From positions 1 through 39,555 of the forward strand of contig CAMWGV010000025.1 in the NCBI GenBank assembly GCA_947173945.1: 39,555 nt of DNA, read 5' to 3'. This document shows, in pieces, positions 18,046-26,234 of the stretch. The stretch comes from an uncultured Lachnospiraceae bacterium (GTDB taxonomy: Bacteria > Bacillota > Clostridia > Lachnospirales > Lachnospiraceae). Position numbers and translations under genes: made by a program. Under the pieces are notes generated by a model. The model saw nothing but the letters and a program-made list of their open reading frames with translations. It was not told the DNA's origin and made no database searches. Each line of letters begins with the position of its first letter. Positions within the stretch are counted from its first letter, which is position 1.

Positions 18046-18396
18046 CATATCTTTCTCCTCTATAATTTTTCCTTCTGCCGTACACACTTTTCCATTGTAT
18101 CCTTCACATTCTCCTGCCATCATGACTAGTTCCACCTGCCACCATAAAGGCAGAATTCTCCCTTGGTGGCAGATGGTTGTTTTATCAGAGTGGAACATAT
18201 AGAAGGCTACTCTTACCCCCCCACTGTCCCTATACCTCTGTTCCGTCCTTATCAGCCCTGCCTTCCACAAATCTTTGATGGTCCGTCTGACAGTGGTCTC
18301 GGACAGTTTCAGTTCCCATGCAATGGTAGGGACTGCCGGCCAGCACTTTCCTTTCTGGTCTGCCCATTCGGCAAGACAAATAAAAAAGGCCCACAT
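18040..18396 (-). pseudogene. Truncated helix-turn-helix (HTH_36-like) mobile-element protein, copy 1
   Basis: The frame reads FFICLAEWADQKGKCWPAVP, then TIAWELKLSETTVRRTIKDL and WKAGLIRTEQRYRDSGG: the helix-turn-helix core of the replication/transcription initiators carried by clostridial mobile elements. The first codons come from the terminator stem of repeat C, so the native N-terminus (seen in the second copy as KRYNFIYQMDLPHRAVSVYIYL) has been replaced. The tail past residue ~70 is unrelated out-of-frame sequence. Confidence 0.65.
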
Positions 18397-18423
18397 ACTT
18401 ATCTTTACATAAGTATATGGACC
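18381..18423 (-). terminator. Factor-independent terminator in repeat copy C
   Basis: Arms 18388-18401 and 18410-18423 pair over 14 bases with only two G-U pairs, 8-base loop, then TTTTTT on the minus strand. It is the strongest of the three related hairpins. Confidence 0.8.
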
Positions 18424-18527
18424 CTCCGTCCTAATGTCATAGCTTGTTCTTCATGTGTCATATAATGTGCTTCATACATTCCGTAACCGCTGTATTTTCA
18501 GGGATTTGCGAGATACAGGTAAGCTCC
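18382..18527 (-). repeat. Dispersed ~150-bp repeat, copy C
   Basis: Same order and orientation as copies A and B, with an internal deletion of about 14 bases where A and B have the second 'gtgtcataaat' unit. Its hairpin end fuses into the helix-turn-helix gene. At the corresponding place in the second segment copy (26.37 kb) the repeat is absent, so it either inserted here or marks a recombination point. Confidence 0.85.
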
Positions 18528-18574
18528 TGCTGTGAACTATCCAAGTTGGTCAAGTGTGTGCTGTATTGGTCAAA

Positions 18575-18667
18575 TTATATTTGATGCTCTAACAGCCATT
18601 GTAGGACATCCTCATACTGCTTTTTATCCGCTGCTACATCCAGTATTAAATCTGTTTCTTTGTCAGT
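18575..18667 (-). pseudogene. Short coding remnant between repeat C and the DUF6985-like gene
   Basis: An open stretch of about 30 codons reads KETDLILDVAADKKQYEDV then LQWLLEHQI and stops at 18577-18575. It has protein-like composition but no start or ribosome site, and a stop directly upstream, so it looks like the end of a lost gene. Confidence 0.35.
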
Positions 18668-19193
18668 CTAATCATTTTACCAGTACCTCATAGGTCTCTC
18701 TGTTCTGCTCCACCAACCTTCAAATGGAATCAATCCAACCAAACACAATCAACAATATCACGATCAACCTTAACAAATTTTTCATCTATAAAAACAGCAG
18801 CCCAACCATGTTCTTCGTCCCATGGACAATTAAGCACCAATATGACACATACAGCAACATTTTGCGACTCATATGGGGGATTACCTGTTTTGCTTCTGGC
18901 ATAAACTGCATCTTCCAAAGCATAAAGCGTAACATCTGTGCCAGTGTGTTTTACAAGATCTGCAGGCGATTTTATTTCCGGCCAATATTCTTTACTTTCT
19001 TCCTCGTCATCAGGTCCCCACTGTTCATACATCTCATCATAATAAAGACGTATAAAGGCTTCCAGCATCTCGGTCTCCAGTTGGGGCGTCCATTTTTCTA
19101 TCAGTCTCTTACAGTAAATGACACCTTCCCCTTCATCTTCGCCCAGATCATCTATTTCAAATTCCTTTGGATTTAGTAGTAAATTATTTATCA
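18662..19193. repeat. Duplicated segment, copy 1
   Basis: From the 'gtcagtctaatcatttt' block through the DUF6985-like gene start this matches 26550-27082 almost base for base. Identity ends sharply at the start codon, where this copy continues into the zinc-ribbon gene. The helix-turn-helix and promoter blocks further left are also shared but more diverged. Confidence 0.9.
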
Positions 19194-19194
19194 T
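18730..19194 (-). CDS. DUF6985-like protein, copy 1 (possible immunity-type protein)
   Basis: 154 acidic residues without signal peptide. The layout (LIEKWTPQLETEMLEAFIRL, WPEIKSPADL, then CPWDEEHGWAAVFIDEKFV near the C-terminus) matches the DUF6985 type, a family often found as single or tandem genes in polymorphic-toxin and immunity neighbourhoods. Its ATG overlaps the stop of the zinc-ribbon gene (ATGA), so the two are co-translated. A second copy at 26619-27083 differs at about 7 of 465 bases and one residue (Ile2/Leu2). Function not established. Confidence 0.75.
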   Translation of the reverse strand: MINNLLLNPKEFEIDDLGEDEGEGVIYCKRLIEKWTPQLETEMLEAFIRLYYDEMYEQWGPDDEEESKEYWPEIKSPADLVKHTGTDVTLYALEDAVYARSKTGNPPYESQNVAVCVILVLNCPWDEEHGWAAVFIDEKFVKVDRDIVDCVWLD

Positions 19195-19445
19195 TTTATT
19201 ACGTTAGATTTCCCACAGTAATCACAAGTATATGTATTTAAATATTTGTTTGTACAATGAATGGCTCTTCCATTATTATAAATAACTTTATTACAATACC
19301 AACAACGAACCTCTCCATCTGCACTTGAACCACTTGACGACCCACCAGTACATGATCCAAGTGCATAAAGCAAAACAAAAATAATTATAACAATAATTAC
19401 CCCTGTTCCTTTCCCTCCATTATTACTATTGTTGTTATTTGTCAT
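19191..19445 (-). CDS. Small membrane protein with C-terminal zinc ribbon
   Basis: 84 residues: an Asn-rich start, one membrane segment (GVIIVIIIFVLLYALGSC, ~15-32), a Gly/Ser linker (GGSSSGSSADGE) and a four-Cys ribbon CWYC...CDYC. The single Cys after the membrane segment could also make it a lipoprotein-like peptide, but the start is not a typical signal. The ATG follows GGGAGGATG. A TATAAT at about 19484-19479 may be its -10. It is translationally coupled to the DUF6985-like gene. Confidence 0.75.
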   Translation of the reverse strand: MTNNNNSNNGGKGTGVIIVIIIFVLLYALGSCTGGSSSGSSADGEVRCWYCNKVIYNNGRAIHCTNKYLNTYTCDYCGKSNVIK

Positions 19446-19560
19446 AAAATCATCCTCCCATAAAATATTTTTTAAAATTATACCTTATAAATGCACCAAA
19501 TTCCACAATTTTATGGATTATTATAAAATGGCCCTCTTCTCTTTTTGCCAAACTGTTATA

Positions 19561-19779
19561 TTAAATTGCATCCATATATTCATTAACATATTGTTCAAAC
19601 ATGGTACGCTTAATCTATGCTCTTGTTCCATTCCATAAAATAAACTTCTCATCCTTGTGTTCATCCACAAATTTTGCCAATTTCTTATATCCAATTCCCA
19701 AATACTCCGCTGATTAAGTAAGACTAAGTGTATATTTCTGCCACCAAGGAAGTTGTAATCTATTTTCTGTCCTTATTAT
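19561..19779 (-). pseudogene. xis: Dead Tn916-type excisionase (xis)
   Basis: One minus-strand frame reads PWWQKYTLSLT-stop-SAEYLGIGYKKLAKFVDEH, KDEKFILWNGTRA-stop-IKRTMFEQYVNEYMDAI-stop. This follows the Tn916 Xis pattern (W-x-KYTL-x-EEA, YF-IG, N-x-K-L, ....NG-x-x-x-IKR-x-x-FE-x-x-x-D-x-x-x-x-I) nearly position by position. Two sense codons are stops (a Glu codon to TAA, a Gln-type codon to TAG) and the expected start is ATA after a GGAGG site, so the gene is inactive. No integrase follows downstream. Confidence 0.8.
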
Positions 19780-19844
19780 TGGTTCCTCCGTTTCACTTTA
19801 AAATTCCAAAACAAAAAATCGATAAACTATGATTGCTCTCAAGT

Positions 19845-20033
19845 TTATCGGCTCTGCATCTGTGTGTCTGGCTCTTTGATAATAGACATATTCATTTGTT
19901 GAACATTTATAAGAGTTTCCTGCTTGCACTTTGGACAATATAAAGGGAAATTTTCAAGTATTGTATCTTCACGCAGTTTTAATCTTGTCTTGTTTCCACA
20001 TACAGGACACAATAACCATTTTTCCTGCTTCAT
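19845..20033 (-). CDS. Cysteine-rich KTR-domain protein
   Basis: 62 residues from the ATG at 20033: LLCPVCGNKTRLKLREDT, LYCPKCKQETLINVQ, the four-Cys KTR pattern of small proteins linked to Tn916-like conjugative elements. The ATG overlaps the MFS stop (ATGA), so it is the third gene of the TetR-MFS operon. A longer frame begins at 20129 inside the MFS gene but has no site. Probably a zinc-binding element-encoded accessory; function unknown. Confidence 0.85.
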   Translation of the reverse strand: MKQEKWLLCPVCGNKTRLKLREDTILENFPLYCPKCKQETLINVQQMNMSIIKEPDTQMQSR

Positions 20034-21283
20034 GCTGAAACCTCCTGTTGTTCTTTTTCCATTTTTCCGAAAACTCCCATTGCAGACACCCCAACAGCAA
20101 ATACAATTATGCCCGTCGGTATTAAACATAAATAAATCATATTGCTAAATCTATCAAATAGAAAACCGTACACGATCTGTCCTATGGGTTGAACGCACAA
20201 TGTAACCGTAGATGTATAAGCCATCACTTTTCCAATCAGATGATTGGGTGTCCTTTGCTGTATAAGGGAAACTGCAAAAATAGAAAAAATACTAATTGCA
20301 ATCTGCATGCCGCAAAAAGAAGCAAGGGTGATAACATATTTTATAATGGAATCAACCGGACACAGGAAAACAATTCCCGCAGGAATAATAAAAACTCCCA
20401 TCGAAGCAAGCAGGATAGCTAATCTATGTATTTTCAATTTCTCTGCAAGAAGTCCTGCAGCAACACTTCCTAAAATTGTGGCAATCGCTAACGCACTTTC
20501 CGCTGCACCATAATACTGTGCATTTAATCCAAGTACGGTACGCACAATAAAAGGAAGTCCAACTATGGTAGTACCCATCACAAAAAATCTTGAAACTGCG
20601 GTCAAAAGCAGCATTTTTGCAATATTCGTCTGTTCTTTTGAAATATATTGCATACTTGATAGGAAGTCCTGTTTAACAACTGACAATATACCGCCTTCGT
20701 TCTGTGAACGTTGATAATTTAATTTTATAAAACATTCAAACAGCGCTGTAATAAAAAAGCAAACAACACTTGCATACATAATCGGCTTTAAACCAAATAC
20801 CGCATACAGTACACCACCCAACATTGGAGCCACTAAATAAGACAAGGAAGCTACCTGATTTACAACAGCATTCCCCTTCATTATGTTATCGCCTTGTAAC
20901 ATAGTCGGAATACACGCCTGTACCGTAGGCGTTTCAAATGCCCCCAAAATAGAAAGTATGACAAGCAGCACAGTGATTACAGTAAGGGCATTGTTTTCAG
21001 ACAAAAGAAGTGTCGCACATAAAACCAACACACCTGTTAATCCGTCCAATGCAACCATAATATTCCGCCTGTCTGCCCTATCTGCAAGAATACCGCCTAA
21101 TGGAGAAAGAACAATAGTCGGGATTGCGGCAATAGATAATATCCCGGCGAATATAGCGGCTGAACCAGTTACTTCCAGTACATACATAGACAATACGAGC
21201 TTCAAGATGAAATTTCCAAACAATGATGTTAACTGTCCTAAGATAAGAAGCACAAAATTCTTTGTAAATAATTTTTGTGTCAC
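20030..21283 (-). CDS. MFS efflux transporter
   Basis: 417 residues with about 12 hydrophobic helices. The loop 2-3 signature is present (LSPLGGILADRADRRNIM), and a second half-repeat has GSVAAGLLAEKLKIHRL. It resembles the MFS drug exporters of Firmicutes that carry cargo next to TetR regulators, likely proton-driven export of an antimicrobial or metabolite. It overlaps the TetR gene by 4 bases upstream and the KTR gene by 4 bases downstream, so all three share one message from the operator-controlled promoter at 22.0 kb. Substrate not predictable from sequence. Confidence 0.9.
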   Translation of the reverse strand: MTQKLFTKNFVLLILGQLTSLFGNFILKLVLSMYVLEVTGSAAIFAGILSIAAIPTIVLSPLGGILADRADRRNIMVALDGLTGVLVLCATLLLSENNALTVITVLLVILSILGAFETPTVQACIPTMLQGDNIMKGNAVVNQVASLSYLVAPMLGGVLYAVFGLKPIMYASVVCFFITALFECFIKLNYQRSQNEGGILSVVKQDFLSSMQYISKEQTNIAKMLLLTAVSRFFVMGTTIVGLPFIVRTVLGLNAQYYGAAESALAIATILGSVAAGLLAEKLKIHRLAILLASMGVFIIPAGIVFLCPVDSIIKYVITLASFCGMQIAISIFSIFAVSLIQQRTPNHLIGKVMAYTSTVTLCVQPIGQIVYGFLFDRFSNMIYLCLIPTGIIVFAVGVSAMGVFGKMEKEQQEVSA

Positions 21284-21939
21284 AACTCATTTCCTCCCTT
21301 TTCTGAAATATCAGAGATAAATTTTTTCGTAAATGATACGGCTTCATCATCAAAAATCGGCAGTCCCATATGCTCTAATACATCCATTACGAAGCGGTAT
21401 TTATGATGTATCTCTTCCTCCGTTGCCGGAAATACCGTTGGCATCAGCCAGAAGTTAATGAGTGGCAAAAGTTCGGAAAGTTCTTTTGTATATTCCGTTT
21501 TGATTGAACCGTCATTTTTTCCTTCCTCCAACAACTCCAACCACAAAGGAGTCAATACACGCCTATTCTCCTCTACTGCCACGGCTAAGATATGTGGATC
21601 TTTTAGAATAGGAATTGCCTGCATATTCAATTGATTACGTTCTACATCCGATTGATTCAATACTAGCAGCGACTTAATTTTTTGTAATCCGTTCAGGTCA
21701 TTCCGTTCCTTGATTGCATCAAAAGGATTATTTTCAAAAAACATTTGATTACCTAATGCGTGCATAACATCTTCTTTGCTTTGAAAAAAACGGTAAAACA
21801 TTCCTTTTGCTCCTCCCACCATGTCCATAATATCGGAAACCAAGGTTTCCTCATATCCTTTGGAAGCAAATAGCTTTTGCGCGGCATTAAGAATTTCTCT
21901 TCTCCATTCATCTGGTGTTTTTTTAACAGGTCTAGCCAA
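21280..21939 (-). CDS. TetR-family repressor of the efflux operon
   Basis: 219 residues. The N-terminal HTH is clear: EILNAAQKLFASKGYEETLVSDIMDMVGGAKGMFYRFFQSKEDV (split as AAQKLFASKGYEETLV, DIMDMVGGAKGMFYRFF). The C-terminal ligand domain is generic. The start codon is TTG (21939-21937), 11 bases after a GGAGG; no ATG fits the MARPVKK start. Gene order TetR-MFS-KTR with 4-base overlaps means it represses its own operon, through the palindrome at 21965-21989. Confidence 0.9.
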   Translation of the reverse strand: MARPVKKTPDEWRREILNAAQKLFASKGYEETLVSDIMDMVGGAKGMFYRFFQSKEDVMHALGNQMFFENNPFDAIKERNDLNGLQKIKSLLVLNQSDVERNQLNMQAIPILKDPHILAVAVEENRRVLTPLWLELLEEGKNDGSIKTEYTKELSELLPLINFWLMPTVFPATEEEIHHKYRFVMDVLEHMGLPIFDDEAVSFTKKFISDISEKGGNEL

Positions 21940-21964
21940 TGTTTAGTGTACCTCCTTTGTTAAC

Positions 21965-22018
21965 AGTTATTGACTTTAAGTCAATAACTATTTTATCACT
22001 ATTCCAAAATTTTTGCAA
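21965..22018 (-). promoter_or_regulatory. TetR-controlled promoter with 25-bp palindromic operator
   Basis: Minus strand: -35 TTGCAA (22018-22013), 17-base spacer, -10 TAAAAT (21995-21990). Directly downstream lies a perfect inverted repeat of 12+1+12 bases (21965-21989; arm AGTTATTGACTT). The operator covers the expected transcription start, so bound repressor would block initiation. The TetR start follows 26 bases on. Confidence 0.8.
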
Positions 22019-22146
22019 TAGCTACAGATTTTTCCCATTTATTCTGTTCTTATTTGCTCTAAACCACCGTGGCTTGCCATCTTCCACAGCAACAGAAGCG
22101 ATATGTCTGATATATTAGATATTTAGTTTTCAAGGTTCAATGGGAA

Positions 22147-22187
22147 TAAAAAAATCCCCTCACCTTTCATGCCGAGAAGGTGAGGGG
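22147..22187 (-). terminator. Strong factor-independent terminator of the FRG operon
   Basis: Arms 22156-22166 and 22177-22187 pair over 11 bases (CCCCTCACCTT), 10-base loop, then TTTTTTT on the minus strand. It lies 36 bases past the FRG gene stop. Confidence 0.9.
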
Positions 22188-22222
22188 TGTACAACCGAGA
22201 ATATTCACATTACATATAGGAT

Positions 22223-23311
22223 TTACACAAAAAATTTGTCTGCCTCAAGAGTATGCACATAATATTCATTTTCAGGATATAGCTCTGTTTTGCGTTCTCC
22301 TGAAACAATAAGATTTCTTGCTATTTCATTTGGATTAAGCAATCTTATTTCAAAAAGGTACTCTTCACTTCCACACAAATTTTCTAACGCACGGCAATCA
22401 AATCCCATTTTCTTTATATTTTGTACAGATGAATCACATATATAATTAGGAAATACTGTAAAAACACCTCTCTGAGCTCGTATTCTCTCACTTTGATACT
22501 GGTGCAATATAGCTAATGGCGGCAACGGTACATTCATATAGTTTTCAATCTTCACTGGAAGTGCATCAACATAATATCTCAAACAAAGATAAAAAAAAGG
22601 ATTAAATTCATGTTGTTTTAACAAACCAACAATTTCCCCAGCATGATTATTACGATACTCATCAATTAACCCCAAGTTTAATATACCATCTAATTCTATA
22701 TCTTTCTTTCCATATTTACTTATTTCAAAATACAAATTGCTGTCAGAAAATTCTTTTACAAAATCCAATGCTATATTATCCAAACCAACTATCTTTAATG
22801 CATCCTTTACAAGTTTTTCTGAAAAATGTTTATAAACTTGCTCATTTAACTTTTTAGGATTCAAAATCCAAACAGATGGATGTATGGTATGACGAAGATT
22901 TGTCAAATCTTCCCTCCTACGAGGGTCTAAAAATGGTTCTAAGGCAAAAGATAACGCTGTTCTAGCCGACTCAGACCAATCCAACAATCTTGTTTTTCCA
23001 AAATTGTGCTGATAAAGAGCCTGCCACTCCAAACGATTATTAGGTTTCGCTTGTGTAATATGATACACTCTTGCTTTATAATTTTGTATACGATAATCTT
23101 CTCTCAATCGTTCAGTATTATAATTTCCAAATACATTAATCTCTTCTTCTTCCTTTGCCCTTAATATCGTTGGAAGCAAAGTATAGTCATCCGACGAATG
23201 TCCTCTAAACCAAAGCGGTTGCCCTAATGTTTCACCAACATCCTTAGCTATTTCAGCGACTTTTTGATAAAATTCTGCCAAGTTGTATACCGTATATGAT
23301 TTTAATCTCAT
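22223..23311 (-). CDS. FRG-domain protein
   Basis: 362 residues. The N-terminal half is an FRG domain: QPLWFRGHSSDDYTLLPTI (31-49) with the name-giving F-R-G, then WQALYQHNFGKTRLLDWSES (~101-120) with the usual H-x-x-x-x-TRLLDW signature and ALSFAL. FRG proteins are widespread in phage-defence and toxin settings and their biochemical activity is poorly known; a link to ADP-ribosyl chemistry has been proposed. The rest of the protein (to EADKFFV) has no known motif. Its ATG overlaps the stop of the HExxH protein by 4 bases, so it is the third gene of a coupled operon. Confidence 0.88.
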   Translation of the reverse strand: MRLKSYTVYNLAEFYQKVAEIAKDVGETLGQPLWFRGHSSDDYTLLPTILRAKEEEEINVFGNYNTERLREDYRIQNYKARVYHITQAKPNNRLEWQALYQHNFGKTRLLDWSESARTALSFALEPFLDPRRREDLTNLRHTIHPSVWILNPKKLNEQVYKHFSEKLVKDALKIVGLDNIALDFVKEFSDSNLYFEISKYGKKDIELDGILNLGLIDEYRNNHAGEIVGLLKQHEFNPFFYLCLRYYVDALPVKIENYMNVPLPPLAILHQYQSERIRAQRGVFTVFPNYICDSSVQNIKKMGFDCRALENLCGSEEYLFEIRLLNPNEIARNLIVSGERKTELYPENEYYVHTLEADKFFV

Positions 23312-25587
23312 GTAATTAAATCCTCCAACATCACTTCAATCGGATTCATTTCAGGCTTCTCTTCTCGTAATTTTTCTCTCTTACGTGATATATCTAAAAG
23401 CTTATTTTTAAAATATTCTTTTTCTGACTGTTCATGATTTCCCCTTAATATTTCATCCATTGAATTAGTATTATAATATTGTCCAATTAACTTAATGGTG
23501 GCATCATTTGAAAATTTTTTAACCCATGATTTATGCTTTATTCCATCTTTGTAAACATCTATATAATGCTTTTTATCTTCTAAAGAATTTGAAGAACTAA
23601 TATTTCGTTCTTTAAACCCCCAAAAAATATTATCCCACGATGGGTTCCAAAATTCTTCTCTCTCTTGAATCTCTTCTGCAAATTGACAACCATTACCATC
23701 GTTTTCCAAAACGCACATTACCGTCCGTATTCGTTCTCTAGCTTGATTTCTTGAAATGCTCTCCACACTACTTCGAGTATATCGAAATTGTTGAGTAATA
23801 TATCGAAAATATCCCTTGGAGTTTAAATTAAATATTGCACACATACTTAAATCTGCAAAAATTTCTCGATACACATTTAAAGTCTGATTCAAGAAAGCAT
23901 ATACCCTTTCTTTATTCCAATTGTTAAATATTTTCATATAATTGCTAACAAACTGATCAGCACTATGCTCTTCCTTTAGAAATCCTAATCTGATGAGATT
24001 ATTATGAATTTCCCGAGTAGAGTACACAATGTTTGTCTTTGATGATTGCTCAAAATTTATACATTCTTTCACTTTTCTATATATTTTTTCTGCAAGTTTT
24101 TTTTCATATACTTTATGCTTTATAATAATCTCGCCAGAAAGATGAAATATATAGTTCAGCTTCTCTACATTTGTTCTAATTGTCATAACTTCATCAGCAA
24201 CTTGCCTTGCTGCCTGTTGATTATTCTCCATAATCATCTCAATACAATCATTATAATCCCTCTCAAATTCATTATTTGAACCGCTCAAAGAATATAACAT
24301 TCTATCCAAACAAGCTGTCTCTACATATATATCTTTTCTTTTGATTATTTCACATCGTAATTTATAAACAATATCTAAAATCAATTCATCAAAGGCAAAA
24401 GTCAGAGCCTCCAATGTTACAAATGGTTCTTTCAATCCATTTCTATTTGTTATTAAATAATTTGCAATATTTAATAAATTGCTATCTTTGAATTCAATAT
24501 CTTTATACTTTTCCCGTATCTTATCCATATCTTCATATACAAAAATATCTGAGACCATGCTTAATATCTTTTGCGCATCTGAATAAATATTTTCATCTAT
24601 CAAACCCGATAAGTACCACCCCATTGAAGACACCTTAGTAAGATTAATAAATGATTGTCTTACAACATCATATTTGGTAACACTTTCTTTTAAAAAACCA
24701 TGTAATTCCTCAACATCTTCTGAGTCCACAAAAAAAATAGATAAAATGGTCGATGGAATTTCATCTAAATGTCCATACTCCAATAATTCAGGATACCCCT
24801 CTGTTATCTCATCCTGCAAAACCTTTTTTATTGCTTCTGCTAATTTATCTTCCCCGTCCCCTATAAACCTACTATATTGATTGCCCGATACTTGAAAGAA
24901 TAATTCCCTAATCATTATTCTACATATTGCATCAAGAAGATATCCCAAAACAAATTCATTTCTATCTTTGGTTTCTGAATATTTAAACCCATGAGAGACC
25001 TCATGAGTCAATTTAGGCAAATATGTATATATATTATCAATATTTGAATCTGTGGGAATAAACACCGAACAAAAGACATTATTTTTATTCGTAAATGGTA
25101 CATCAGATATATATTCCTCAGAGAAGAGAACATTCATCTTGGTTTCTGCTTGCATCAAATTAACACCAAGAGAATAAACAATCCCAAACTTTTTGCTACT
25201 ATCAGCATACTCATGTCTAAATGCATTATATAAACTTTGCAAATATTCCCGATATACACACAGCCATTCACTATTTCTATCATTTTGAGTATCATGATTG
25301 CAACTTATATTTTTTTCACTTAGAATTGCATATACGCTAATATTCAAGCTAGCTACGAGTTTATGACAAATCAATTTTTTTTCTTTATCATCAGACAACG
25401 ATGCCAATACATCTAAATAGTATTGTACTCCTTGAAATACTACTGTTATCGCCACATAATCTTGAAATGATACTTTATCTACAGGTAATTGCTTTAACTT
25501 TTTTAATATCCTTAAAAGTTCCTGAAATCTATCATCCAAATAAGGAATTCTTTGCCCAAATTCAATTTCATTGTTTTCAAGCTTCAT
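23308..25587 (-). CDS. Large HExxH metallopeptidase-like protein paired with FRG
   Basis: 759 residues from ATG 25587, which has a GGGGAGA site; an in-frame ATG at 25620 has none. A zinc-peptidase motif LTHEVSHGF (193-201; HEVSH) is followed far downstream by NVYREIFADLSMCAIF (571-586), where an E-x-x-AD turn supplies a plausible third zinc ligand, as in gluzincins. The rest is helical; no signal peptide, so a cytoplasmic enzyme. It is coupled to the downstream FRG gene (ATGA) and follows a 65-aa gene. The trio may be a protease-gated defence or toxin system. Peptidase activity is inferred from two motifs only. Confidence 0.8.
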   Translation of the reverse strand: MKLENNEIEFGQRIPYLDDRFQELLRILKKLKQLPVDKVSFQDYVAITVVFQGVQYYLDVLASLSDDKEKKLICHKLVASLNISVYAILSEKNISCNHDTQNDRNSEWLCVYREYLQSLYNAFRHEYADSSKKFGIVYSLGVNLMQAETKMNVLFSEEYISDVPFTNKNNVFCSVFIPTDSNIDNIYTYLPKLTHEVSHGFKYSETKDRNEFVLGYLLDAICRIMIRELFFQVSGNQYSRFIGDGEDKLAEAIKKVLQDEITEGYPELLEYGHLDEIPSTILSIFFVDSEDVEELHGFLKESVTKYDVVRQSFINLTKVSSMGWYLSGLIDENIYSDAQKILSMVSDIFVYEDMDKIREKYKDIEFKDSNLLNIANYLITNRNGLKEPFVTLEALTFAFDELILDIVYKLRCEIIKRKDIYVETACLDRMLYSLSGSNNEFERDYNDCIEMIMENNQQAARQVADEVMTIRTNVEKLNYIFHLSGEIIIKHKVYEKKLAEKIYRKVKECINFEQSSKTNIVYSTREIHNNLIRLGFLKEEHSADQFVSNYMKIFNNWNKERVYAFLNQTLNVYREIFADLSMCAIFNLNSKGYFRYITQQFRYTRSSVESISRNQARERIRTVMCVLENDGNGCQFAEEIQEREEFWNPSWDNIFWGFKERNISSSNSLEDKKHYIDVYKDGIKHKSWVKKFSNDATIKLIGQYYNTNSMDEILRGNHEQSEKEYFKNKLLDISRKREKLREEKPEMNPIEVMLEDLIT

Positions 25588-25621
25588 ACGTTCTCCCCTA
25601 TCCCTCTGCCTATAAAACATC

Positions 25622-25819
25622 CTATAACTCTTCTATGTTACTCTCATGAAACCGTGCTTTCATTTTATTCACAAGTTCCTCTTGATTTATTGCTCCTAAA
25701 AAATGACCAATATCCCCAACAACTGCTTCCGTGTAATCATCATTAACAAATTTTTCTGTTTGGGTTATTGGTCTCATATCAACAAATTTAAATCTTGTGC
25801 TACGAACTGCCCTGTCCAT
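25622..25819 (-). CDS. Small protein (65 aa), first gene of the metallopeptidase-FRG operon
   Basis: The ATG has a TGGAGGT site, and the stop lies 34 bases before the next preferred start. Sequence DRAVRSTRFKFVDMRPITQT...NKMKARFHESNIEEL; no membrane segment. It is polar, mixed strand and helix, and could be a regulator, inhibitor or substrate of the peptidase-like protein. Not recognised. Confidence 0.65.
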   Translation of the reverse strand: MDRAVRSTRFKFVDMRPITQTEKFVNDDYTEAVVGDIGHFLGAINQEELVNKMKARFHESNIEEL

Positions 25820-26090
25820 TGCTTACCTCCATTTACTAGTTCATTCCAATTATGACCGACATTAATATATATTTTATGATGTTTGTAAAAACAACACGTT
25901 AGTATCTTATCAAACTAGCCCGTGTGTGTCAATTTGAAATACCAACTTTTTTCATGAAACATATTAATGCATGTATATATATTATAGATAACTATAATTT
26001 ATGCAGTCCTTCTGAATCTTATCAAATAAGTCCCATTCAAATTTTCATTTAATATATGATAGTTTTACATCACACGACGCCATCTAGCTC
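25820..26090. other. AT-rich gap between conserved promoter block 2 and the FRG operon
   Basis: About 270 bases of AT-rich DNA with no convincing reading frame, hairpin or repeat. It probably forms a long leader of the FRG operon if transcription starts at the block 2 promoter. Confidence 0.4.
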
Positions 26091-26094
26091 ATTA

Positions 26095-26175
26095 AACCAC
26101 ATTTCGATTATACTCTACATCTTTCGAGAAGTCACTAAGCTCATTGTCCTAGTCGCCAATGACATTGTCCTACCT
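26095..26175 (-). promoter_or_regulatory. Conserved promoter/operator block, copy 2
   Basis: Minus strand: direct repeats TAGGACAATG at 26172-26163 and 26151-26142 (21 bp apart), -35 GTGACT (26135-26130), 17-base spacer, TATAAT (26112-26107). The layout is identical to 17.97-18.04 kb. The first gene downstream is the 65-aa/metallopeptidase/FRG operon. Confidence 0.6.
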
Positions 26176-26234
26176 CATATTCTTTTCACTCTATATTTTT
26201 TCTTTCTGCCGTATATACTTTTCCATTGTATCCT

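Noticed and set aside
18724-19176. Plus-strand 150-codon frame, also present at 26613-27065
   Set aside because: Exact antisense of the DUF6985-like genes; it is duplicated only because those genes are.
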